Source of the DNA: an uncultured cyanobacterium
Lineage (GTDB): Bacteria; Cyanobacteriota; Cyanobacteriia; PCC-6307; Cyanobiaceae
DNA length: 38,405 bases
Assembly: GCA_903882285.1 (NCBI GenBank)
Contig: CAIRWM010000129.1
Span: forward strand, 1 to 38,405
Direction of reading: 5' to 3'
A model generated the notes under the pieces. It did not search any database and had not been told where the DNA came from. It was given only the letters and a program-made list of their open reading frames with translations. Below are positions 13,962-20,828 of this stretch, piece after piece. Made by a program: the position numbers and the translations under genes. Each line of letters begins with the position of its first letter. Positions within the stretch are counted from its first letter, which is position 1.

Positions 13962-16103
13962 GTGCTCCGACGCGTGCAGGGCCCGAGCCGCGGCCATCCC
14001 AGCCCGCTCCCCCCCCGTCAGCGGCTGATCCTCGCCGGTGGGGGGCACAGTCATGCCCTGGTGCTGCAGATGTGGCGGATGCGGCCGGCCCTGCGGCCCG
14101 CCGCCACGGAGGTGGTGCTGGTCAATCGCGCCAGCACGGCCCTCTATTCCGGCATGGTGCCGGCGCTGGTGGCCGGTCTCTGCAGGCGCGAGGCCTGTGC
14201 CATCGACCTGCGGCGTCTCTGCGCACTGGCCGGCGCCACCTTCGTGCAGGCGGAGATCCGTGGCCTGGATCTCCGGGCCCGGGAGTTGGCGCTGGCCGGC
14301 CGCCCACCGCTCCGCTTCGACCGCCTCAGCCTCGACGTGGGGGCGCAGACCGCGGCTCCCTCCGGTGCTTTGCCCGTGAAGCCGCTTGAGCCCTTCCTGG
14401 CCTGGAGTGCGGCCTTGGCTCCCGGGCGCGTGCTGCGCCTGCGGGGCGGTGGGGCGGCGGCCGTGGAGCTGGCCCTGGCGTTCCGGGCCCGTGGCTTTGC
14501 GCCACGGCTGCTTCTGCGGGGGCGGGAGCTGCACCTCGGCTCCGCCGCTGCCAACCGGGCCGGCGAGCGGCTGCTGGCCGAGGCCGGCATTGCCGTGGAG
14601 AGGGAGGTGGCTGATGGGGTACTCGCCGACCTGGCCTGCACCGGTAGTCGGGCACCGCAGTGGCTGGCCGCTGCCGGGCTGCCGGTGGATCCCGCCAGTG
14701 GCCGGGTGCTCACCGAGGCCACCCTGGCGGTGTGCGGCCACCCCGATCTGTTCGCCTCCGGCGACTGCGGCCTGATGGCCACCGCGCCCCGCCCGGCCTC
14801 CGGGGTCTGGGCCGTGCGGGCGGCCCCCGAGCTGGCCACCAATCTGCGCCGCAGCCTGCGCGGCGAAGCGCTGCGGCGCTGGCGGCCCCAGTCCCGGGCC
14901 TTGCAACTGCTGGGGGATGGGGGGCTCGATCCGGGCGGCCCGCGCGCCTTGGCCTGCTGGGGGGCGCTGGCCCTGGGGCCGAGCCGCTGGCTCTGGCGCT
15001 GGAAGGCGCACATCGACCGGCGCTTCATGGAGTGCTTCGCAGTGCCGGCAACACAGCCGCCCCCCACGGGATCGGCGCTGGCCTGCCGCGGTTGTGCCGC
15101 CAAGCTCGCCGCCCGTCCGCTGGAGGGGGCGTTGCGGCGGCTGGATCCACTTGGGGGCTCTCCTCCGCGGGACGACGCGGTGGTGGTGGCCGCCGCCGCC
15201 GATGGTGCCCTGTTGCTGCAGAGCGTGGATGGCTTCCCCGCCCTGGTGGAGGATCCGTGGCTCAATGCCCGGCTCACGACCCTTCATGCCTGCAGTGACC
15301 TCTGGGCCTGCGGTGCCGCGGTGGAGAGCGTGCAGGCCCTGGTGACAGTGCCGGCGGCGGCCCCCCACCTGCAGGAGGACGTGCTGGTGCAGACCCTGGC
15401 GGGGGTGCGCTCGGTGCTGGAGCCGCTGGGCGCGCACCTGCTGGGCGGCCACACCCTCGAGGGGCGCGATGGCGCCGGGCTGACGCTGGCCCTCACGGTG
15501 AATGGCCGGGTGCGGCCGGAGCGTCACTGGCCCAAGGGCCCCCTGCGGCCCGGCGATGCTTTGCTACTCAGCCGCCCCCTCGGTAGTGGGGTGCTGTTTG
15601 CCGCAGCCATGGCAGGGGCGGCCGAGCCCGGTTGGCTCGATGCGGCGCTGGAGCTGCTGCTGCAGAGCCAGGCCCCCTTGGTGGAGCTGCTATCGCACCA
15701 TGGCTGTCATGCCTGCACCGACATCACGGGTTTCGGCCTGCTGGGTCACCTCGGTGAGATGGTGGCCGCCTCCCCAGCATGGAAGGTCCGTGTGGCGCTG
15801 GATGTCGCCGCCTTGCCGGCCATGGCCGGTGCCCTGGAGGTTCTGGAGTGCGGCTTCGCCAGCAGCCTGGCCCCCTCCAACGCCGAAGCCCTGGCGCTGC
15901 TGGCCGGGCCGATCCAGTTGGCGTCGCCGCCCGGGGGAGACGCCAGCCCGATGGCGGCGGCCCGTCAGGCCCTGCTGATCGACCCCCAGACCTGTGGACC
16001 GCTGCTGGCGGCCCTGCCCGCGGCACGGGCTCCCGCGGCCCTGGCGGCGATGCAGGCAGCCGGTTTTGAAGGCGCGGCCATCATCGGCCGGGTGCTTGTC
16101 TAG
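13962..16103 (+). CDS. selD: NDH-like flavoprotein fused to selenophosphate synthetase SelD (713 aa)
   Basis: Two enzymes in one chain. Residues ~20-350 are a pyridine-nucleotide-disulfide oxidoreductase of the NADH dehydrogenase type: LILAGGGHSHALVLQMW (FAD-binding), ALYSGMVPALVAG, DLFASGDCGLMA (second FAD motif GDC). Residues ~365-713 are SelD, making selenophosphate from selenide and ATP: ACRGCAAKL holds catalytic Cys378 and Lys381, then PRDDAVVV, DPWLNARLTTLHACSDLWACGA, LLGGHTLEGRDG, TDITGFGLLGHLGEM. The active site has Cys, not selenocysteine. There is no ATG that fits; GTG at 13962 or 13974 are the likely starts. It ends in TAG. NDH-SelD fusions are known in cyanobacteria and some other lineages; the flavoprotein half may supply the reduced selenium or link it to redox state, which is inference. 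It converges on mnmH. Confidence 0.94.
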   Translation: MLRRVQGPSRGHPSPLPPRQRLILAGGGHSHALVLQMWRMRPALRPAATEVVLVNRASTALYSGMVPALVAGLCRREACAIDLRRLCALAGATFVQAEIRGLDLRARELALAGRPPLRFDRLSLDVGAQTAAPSGALPVKPLEPFLAWSAALAPGRVLRLRGGGAAAVELALAFRARGFAPRLLLRGRELHLGSAAANRAGERLLAEAGIAVEREVADGVLADLACTGSRAPQWLAAAGLPVDPASGRVLTEATLAVCGHPDLFASGDCGLMATAPRPASGVWAVRAAPELATNLRRSLRGEALRRWRPQSRALQLLGDGGLDPGGPRALACWGALALGPSRWLWRWKAHIDRRFMECFAVPATQPPPTGSALACRGCAAKLAARPLEGALRRLDPLGGSPPRDDAVVVAAAADGALLLQSVDGFPALVEDPWLNARLTTLHACSDLWACGAAVESVQALVTVPAAAPHLQEDVLVQTLAGVRSVLEPLGAHLLGGHTLEGRDGAGLTLALTVNGRVRPERHWPKGPLRPGDALLLSRPLGSGVLFAAAMAGAAEPGWLDAALELLLQSQAPLVELLSHHGCHACTDITGFGLLGHLGEMVAASPAWKVRVALDVAALPAMAGALEVLECGFASSLAPSNAEALALLAGPIQLASPPGGDASPMAAARQALLIDPQTCGPLLAALPAARAPAALAAMQAAGFEGAAIIGRVLV

Positions 16104-16110
16104 CCCAGCG

Positions 16111-16125
16111 GGCCCGGATCGGGCC
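16111..16125. terminator. Short hairpin between the convergent selD fusion and mnmH
   Basis: GGCCCG-GAT-CGGGCC, a 6-bp perfect GC stem with a 3-base loop, in the 30-bp gap between two convergent stop codons. A bidirectional stop is expected here, but there is no T run on either strand. Confidence 0.35.
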
Positions 16126-16133
16126 GCGGCCCC

Positions 16134-17174
16134 TCAGGCGCGCAGCACCAGCCGCCTGGCCAACAGCTCCTCGGCGGCAGCCGAGGCCTCCAGCTTCCCC
16201 AGATCCACCGAGGCGCCTTGGTGCTCGCGTAGCTCGTGGTCGTAGCAGCGGTCGTAGTAGTCGAGCATCTGGCGGCAGGCCGTGGCCCAGTCGCCCCGGT
16301 CGATCGCCTCCAGGGCCAGGGCCGTGCGCTGGGGACCGAGCCGTCGGGCGATGCGCTGGGTGGCCTCGGCCAGGGCCTGCGGCTCCTGGACGCCGTAGAT
16401 GCGCACCAGATGCGCCACCCGCTGGTCGATCGGCCGGCGCACCTCCAGCACCGGGGACTCCCGCATCTGACGCCACAGGCCCGCCGGGATGCGGCAGCGT
16501 CCCACCTGGGAGCTTTCGGCCTCCAGCCAGATGGCGTTGGCGCCCGCGAGGGCATGCAGTTCGGTTGCGATGCGATTCTCGTAGTGCTCGCTGCTGGGCT
16601 GGGGCGGTAGGCCCAGGGCGCCGAAGCTGCTGCCGCGGTGGTGGGCCAGCCCCTCAAGGTCCACCACCGCTACGCCCCGCTGTCGCAGCGCCAGCAGCAG
16701 CTCCGTCTTGCCGCTGCCGGTGCGTCCCCCGAGCAGGCGCACCGGCCAGGGGCGTTCGAAGCGCTCCAGCACCCAGCGGCGGAAGGCCTTGTAGCCCCCC
16801 GGCAGCAGCTGCACCGGCAGCTCGAGGGTGCCCGCCAGCCAGGTGACGCTGCCGGAGCGCATGCCACCGCGCCAGCAGTGCAGCCGCAGTGGCTCGCCGG
16901 GGGTGGCAGCGGCGTGCCTCTCCAGTTCTGTCGCCATCGATTCGAGCCGCGGGCCCACCAGGGCCAGACCGCGCCGGACCGCCGCCGGGCGGCCATCCTG
17001 TTTGTAGAGCGTGCCGATCTCGGCCCGCTCGGCGTCGCTGAACAGGGGAAGGTTGATGGCGCCGGGGATATGCCCCTGGGCGAATTCCGCCGGGCTGCGC
17101 ACATCCAGCAGGCTGCCGCGGCCCGCCAGGAACCCTTCCAGGCTGGGTGCTTCGATGTTGGGCAATGACCCCAT
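16134..17174 (-). CDS. mnmH: tRNA 2-selenouridine synthase (346 aa)
   Basis: Also called SelU or YbbB. It replaces sulfur by selenium in 2-thiouridine at wobble position 34 of Lys, Glu and Gln tRNAs, using selenophosphate. Residues 10-135 form a rhodanese domain with LLDVRSPAEFAQGHIPGAIN and the catalytic Cys100 in LHCWRGGMRSGS. Residues 145-346 are a P-loop domain with GGRTGSGKTELL at 149-160 (Walker A) and a downstream WLEAESSQVGR. ATG at 17172-17174 gives MGSLPNIEAPS; the frame is open another 34 codons but without support. The length matches the family. It converges with the selD fusion that supplies its substrate and diverges from the transporter genes (67 bp between starts), which fixes the function of the locus. 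Confidence 0.95.
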   Translation of the reverse strand: MGSLPNIEAPSLEGFLAGRGSLLDVRSPAEFAQGHIPGAINLPLFSDAERAEIGTLYKQDGRPAAVRRGLALVGPRLESMATELERHAAATPGEPLRLHCWRGGMRSGSVTWLAGTLELPVQLLPGGYKAFRRWVLERFERPWPVRLLGGRTGSGKTELLLALRQRGVAVVDLEGLAHHRGSSFGALGLPPQPSSEHYENRIATELHALAGANAIWLEAESSQVGRCRIPAGLWRQMRESPVLEVRRPIDQRVAHLVRIYGVQEPQALAEATQRIARRLGPQRTALALEAIDRGDWATACRQMLDYYDRCYDHELREHQGASVDLGKLEASAAAEELLARRLVLRA

Positions 17175-17241
17175 GGCGATGGGCACGGGCGGCACTACCC
17201 AGGCAGACGACCTGGCAGACATAGTGGGACAGAGCCTCAGG

Positions 17242-18195
17242 ATGCCGATGCCGATCCGCCTTCGCGCCACCGCCATGGTGGCAGGACTCTCTCTCGCTCT
17301 GGTGCCGCTGTTGGCACCCCTGACGGGCGGCCCGGGTGCTGGTCTGCCGCCTGCCCTGGCTCAGCAGAGCCAGGGGCTCAAGGTGCTGCGCATCAGTGCG
17401 ATCCCCGATCAGAAGCCTGAGAAGCTCAATCGGCTCTACCCCCTGGTGGCCCAGGAACTGAGTCAACAGCTCGGGGTGACCGTGAAGTACGTGCCGATGG
17501 TCGACTATCCCGCCGCCGTGAGTGCCTTCCGCACCGGCGATCTGGATCTGGTCTGGTTCGGTGGCCTCACCGGCGTGCAGGCCCGCCTGCAGAAGTCCGG
17601 CGCGAAGGTGGTGGCCCAGCGTGACATCGATGCCTCCTTCAACAGCATCTTCATCGCCAGCACCCGCAGTGGCCTCCAGCCCTTCCGCCAGCAGAAGGGG
17701 CTGACCAGCCTCAAGGGCCGGCGCTTCACGTTCGGCTCCGAGAGTTCCACCTCCGGTCGCCTGATGCCCCAGTACTTCCTTACGCAGGCGGGGGTCAAGC
17801 TGAGTGATTTCGCCGACGGTGCCCCGGGGTTCAGCGGCAGCCATGACGCCACCATCGCCCTGGTGTCGAGCGGGGCCTACGACGCCGGCGTGGTCAATGA
17901 ACAGGTGTGGCTCTCGAGCCTGAAGGATGGCAAGGCCAATCCCACCAAGGTGATCGCTCTCTGGAAGAGTCCCGGCTATCAGGACTACCACTGGATCGCC
18001 CAGCCCAACCTCGATCAGCGCTTCGGCAAGGGCTTCAGCAGCCGCCTGACCAAGGCGATCCTGGCCTGGCGGCCCAGCGATCCCAAACAGAAACAGATTT
18101 TGGAGCTGTTCGGCGCCCAGAAATTTGTGCCAGCCAGTGCCTCCTCCTACGGGCGAATTGAGCAGGTGGGCCGCCAGATCGGCAAGATTCGCTGA
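17242..18195 (+). CDS. PhnD-like ABC substrate-binding protein, putative selenate/selenite type (317 aa)
   Basis: Periplasmic solute-binding protein of the phosphonate/phosphite (PhnD/PtxB) superfamily. A signal peptide occupies about residues 1-40 (MPMPIRLRATAMVAGLSLAL, cleavage near ALA-QQ). The mature protein has LRISAIPDQKPEKLNRLYPL, VKYVPMVDYPAAVSAFRTGD and LVWFGGLTGVQARL, typical of the superfamily, and FGSESSTSGRLMPQYFL, the ligand-binding loop. The clade placed by context next to selD and mnmH is annotated in public families as a putative selenate ABC transporter binding protein (as I recall, TIGR04553). No phn catabolic genes are nearby, so selenium oxyanion is the most likely cargo; phosphonate, phosphite or arsenate-like anions remain alternatives. 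ATG at 17242; the ATPase gene follows 36 bp later. Confidence 0.85.
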   Translation: MPMPIRLRATAMVAGLSLALVPLLAPLTGGPGAGLPPALAQQSQGLKVLRISAIPDQKPEKLNRLYPLVAQELSQQLGVTVKYVPMVDYPAAVSAFRTGDLDLVWFGGLTGVQARLQKSGAKVVAQRDIDASFNSIFIASTRSGLQPFRQQKGLTSLKGRRFTFGSESSTSGRLMPQYFLTQAGVKLSDFADGAPGFSGSHDATIALVSSGAYDAGVVNEQVWLSSLKDGKANPTKVIALWKSPGYQDYHWIAQPNLDQRFGKGFSSRLTKAILAWRPSDPKQKQILELFGAQKFVPASASSYGRIEQVGRQIGKIR

Positions 18196-18231
18196 CCCTC
18201 TGCCCTCCGGCAGCGCCTGCGCTGATTGCCG

Positions 18232-18999
18232 ATGCCTCCCCTGCTGGACCTGCAGCACATTCACGTGGCGGGACGGGATCAGCCTCGGCTCCACGATGTG
18301 ACTCTGGGCATCACCGCCGGGGAGCGGGTGGCCCTGCTGGGTCCCAGCGGCGCTGGCAAGAGCACCCTGCTGGCGGTGGCCAATGGCCTGCTGACACCCG
18401 AGGCCGGCACGGTGCTCTGGAGTGGCGAGCCCCCGGCGCGCTCGCCGCGGCTGCGGCGGCGCCAGAGAGCCCGCATCGGCACCCTCTGGCAGGACCTGCG
18501 CCTGATCGAGGAGCTGACGGTGCAGCAGAACCTCAATGCAGCGCGCCTGGCCCGCTGGGGCTGGCCGCGGGCCCTGCTCAACCTGCTGCTGCCGCTCGAG
18601 AGCGAGGCCAATGCCGCGGCGCTGGAGCAGGTGGGTCTCGGGGCGGAGCTGCTGGCCTGCTCCGTGGCGGCCCTCTCCGGTGGGCAGCGGCAGCGGGTGG
18701 CGATCGCGCGCCTGCTGCGCCAGGAGCCGCAGCTGCTGCTGGCGGACGAACCCCTCGCCAGCCTCGACCCGCGGCTGGCCACCGAGTTGCTGGAGCTGCT
18801 GCTCCGCCAGGCGGAGGCGCCGCGGGCCCTGCTGCTGAGCCTGCACCGGCCCGATCTACTGCGGGGATTTGATCGGGTGGTCGGCCTCCGCCGGGGGCGG
18901 CTCCTGTTCGACCGGCCGATGGCGTTCCTGGCCACCAGCGAGCTCGAGGCGCTGCTCGCTGAGCTCTACCGGGGCGAAGCGGTTGGGCTGATGCCATGA
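18232..18999 (+). CDS. ABC transporter ATPase, PhnC-like (255 aa)
   Basis: Cytoplasmic ATPase of the importer. Walker A is LGPSGAGKSTLL (about residues 36-47), Q-loop is in IGTLWQDLRLIEELTVQQN, the signature is ALSGGQRQRVAIARLL and Walker B is LLLADEPLASLDPRL, followed by the switch His in LLLSLHRPDLL. ATG at 18232 is preferred over a TTG two codons upstream. Its last four bases overlap the start of the permease gene (ATGA), so the three transporter genes form one operon. Closest in style to phosphonate-type importers; the cargo is inferred from the selenium neighbours. Confidence 0.93.
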   Translation: MPPLLDLQHIHVAGRDQPRLHDVTLGITAGERVALLGPSGAGKSTLLAVANGLLTPEAGTVLWSGEPPARSPRLRRRQRARIGTLWQDLRLIEELTVQQNLNAARLARWGWPRALLNLLLPLESEANAAALEQVGLGAELLACSVAALSGGQRQRVAIARLLRQEPQLLLADEPLASLDPRLATELLELLLRQAEAPRALLLSLHRPDLLRGFDRVVGLRRGRLLFDRPMAFLATSELEALLAELYRGEAVGLMP

Positions 19000-20582
19000 G
19001 CACCGCCCCGCTGAGTCAGCCCTACCCACTGGCCTTGCTGCGGCCGGCGGCCCCGCTGCTGCCACTGCTGCCGGCCCTGGTGCTGCTGCCGGTGCTGGCG
19101 CTGCTGCCGGGGCTTGTGCATGGGGGTGGCTGGGATCTGATCGGTCGCTTTGCCCTGGCGGCGCTCACCCCCTCGCTCGATCCGGTTGTGATTCAGGCGG
19201 CCCTGGCGGGGTTGGCGATCACCCTGGGGATGGCGCTGCTGGGCTGGATCGCCAGCCTGGCGCTGGGAGTGGTGCTCGGCCTCGCCAGCTCGCGCGTCGT
19301 GTGGCAGGTCTGCGGCGGTTGCCGCTGGCCGGCGGGCATGATCCGGCGCCTGCTCGCCCTGCCCCGCTCCATTCATGAACTGCTCTGGGGGCTGCTGCTG
19401 TTGCAGCTGGTGGGGCTGCAGCCGGTGGTGGCGGTGCTGGCGATCGCGATTCCCTACGGCGCCCTCGTCGCCCGGGTGCTTGCCGATCTCCTCGACGGCC
19501 TCGACAGTCGCCGCCTGGAGGCCCTGCGCAGCGCCGGTGCCCCGGCGCCCGCCGCCCTGCTCACCGCCCTGGGTCCACCCCTGCTGCCGGGCCTGCTCAG
19601 CTATGGCGGTTACCGGCTGGAGTGCGCCCTGCGCAGTGCCACCCTCCTCGGGGTGTTCGGTCTCGGCGGGCTGGGCACTGACCTCAAGCTCACCCTGCAG
19701 TCCCTGGAGTTCCGTGAGCTGTGGACGGGGCTGTGGCTGTTGCTGGCCGTGATGCTGACGCTGGAGACGCTGCTGGGCTGGTTGCGCCGCCGCTGGCTGA
19801 TGCCCCGCCGCCTCGATCTGCGCCGTGGCGGCGTGGGCGGTCGCGGCCGCGAGATGCTGTTGCTGCTGCTGGCCCTGCCTCCCCTGGCACTCCTGGTCGG
19901 CCGGGCTCTCGGGGTCGATCCGCAGGCACTGCTGCACGGGCAGCCGCTGCCCGGACTGGACTCGGCCGACTGGGCCGGTGTCTGGGCTCTGCCCTGGCTG
20001 CAACTGGTGGCCGGCACTCTGCTGCTGACGCTGCTGGCCGCCGCTCTTGCGGTGGGCCTGGCCCCCCTGCAGCTGTTGCTGGCCGGGCCCGGGCGCTGGG
20101 GGCAGGGGGTGCTTCGCTTCTCCTGGGCCCTGGGCCGCCTCTGGCCGCCGCCGCTGACGGCACTGCTGCTGCTGTTTCTGCTTCAGCCCGGAGTGATCAC
20201 AGCGGCCCTGGCCCTGGGCTTCCACAACCTGGGCATCCTCGGCCGGTTGCTGCTGGAGAGCAGTGAGGATGTTGGACCCGCGGTCGAGGAGGCCCTCTCC
20301 TGCGCTGGCAGCGGACCGCGGTTGGCCCTGCTCTACGGCCGTCTGAGTCCGATGGCCCGTCCCTACCTGGCCTATGGGGCCTACCGGGCCGATGTGATGC
20401 TGCGCGAGACCGTGGTGGTGGGACTGGTGGGGGCGGCGGGTCTCGGCAGCCAGTTGCTCGAGAGTCTCAGTGCCTTCGCCTGGGATCAGGTGCTCGCCTT
20501 GGTCGCTGTCTATGCCCTGCTCACCCTGGCGGGGGAGGAGCTCAGCGACCGGCTGAGGCGATCACTGCTGGCCGGCCACTGA
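18996..20582 (+). CDS. ABC permease with two fused PhnE-type units (528 aa)
   Basis: Inner-membrane channel of the importer. The chain holds two complete permease units. Unit 1 is about residues 55-270, with the coupling (EAA) loop RRLEALRSAGAPAPAALLTA and LRSATLLGVFGLGGLGTDL. Unit 2 is about residues 330-520, with VEEALSCAGSGPRLALLYGR and LRETVVVGLVGAAGLGSQLL. The two coupling loops and the G-x-x-GLG endings repeat the same layout, so one polypeptide supplies both halves that usually come from a homodimer. It overlaps the ATPase gene by four bases. No separate permease gene is present. About ten or more membrane helices are evident from hydrophobicity. Confidence 0.92.
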   Translation: MSTAPLSQPYPLALLRPAAPLLPLLPALVLLPVLALLPGLVHGGGWDLIGRFALAALTPSLDPVVIQAALAGLAITLGMALLGWIASLALGVVLGLASSRVVWQVCGGCRWPAGMIRRLLALPRSIHELLWGLLLLQLVGLQPVVAVLAIAIPYGALVARVLADLLDGLDSRRLEALRSAGAPAPAALLTALGPPLLPGLLSYGGYRLECALRSATLLGVFGLGGLGTDLKLTLQSLEFRELWTGLWLLLAVMLTLETLLGWLRRRWLMPRRLDLRRGGVGGRGREMLLLLLALPPLALLVGRALGVDPQALLHGQPLPGLDSADWAGVWALPWLQLVAGTLLLTLLAAALAVGLAPLQLLLAGPGRWGQGVLRFSWALGRLWPPPLTALLLLFLLQPGVITAALALGFHNLGILGRLLLESSEDVGPAVEEALSCAGSGPRLALLYGRLSPMARPYLAYGAYRADVMLRETVVVGLVGAAGLGSQLLESLSAFAWDQVLALVAVYALLTLAGEELSDRLRRSLLAGH

Positions 20583-20618
20583 ACTCCCGATCCGGTCTCC
20601 TGATCCGAAGCCCCACGG

Positions 20619-20828
20619 GTGGTCGGCTGTGAACTGGCGAGACTGGCAGCCGTTTCCCCGTCGCCGCGTCCCTTGAAACCGCTGCTCCCCAGCCTAACCG
20701 TTGTTCTGCTGGGCAGTCTGCTGATCTCACTGCTGCTGGCCGCGCTGGCGGGCTGGGGGGTGGCTCTGGCCTGCTTTCTCACCCTGCTGGCGGGGGGCCT
20801 TGTGGTGCTCTCGATCAATCGGCAGTGA
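20619..20828 (+). CDS. Small two-helix membrane protein (up to 69 aa), unknown
   Basis: The frame starts with GTG at 20619 and encodes a short basic lead, then LLPSLTVVLLGSLLISLLLA and LAGWGVALACFLTLLAGGLVVLSINRQ, two adjacent membrane helices with a short turn. The true start may be further in, at a TTG before KPLLPSL. It follows the permease by 36 bp and overlaps the end of the convergent CheB-CheR gene by 14 bp. No family recognised. It may belong to the transporter operon. Confidence 0.45.
   Translation: MVGCELARLAAVSPSPRPLKPLLPSLTVVLLGSLLISLLLAALAGWGVALACFLTLLAGGLVVLSINRQ

Noticed and set aside
13962-16103. Selenocysteine-encoding TGA in selD or a SECIS-like hairpin.
   Set aside because: The SelD active site reads Cys (ACRGCAAK) without an in-frame TGA, and no selA, selB or selC gene is visible in the window.
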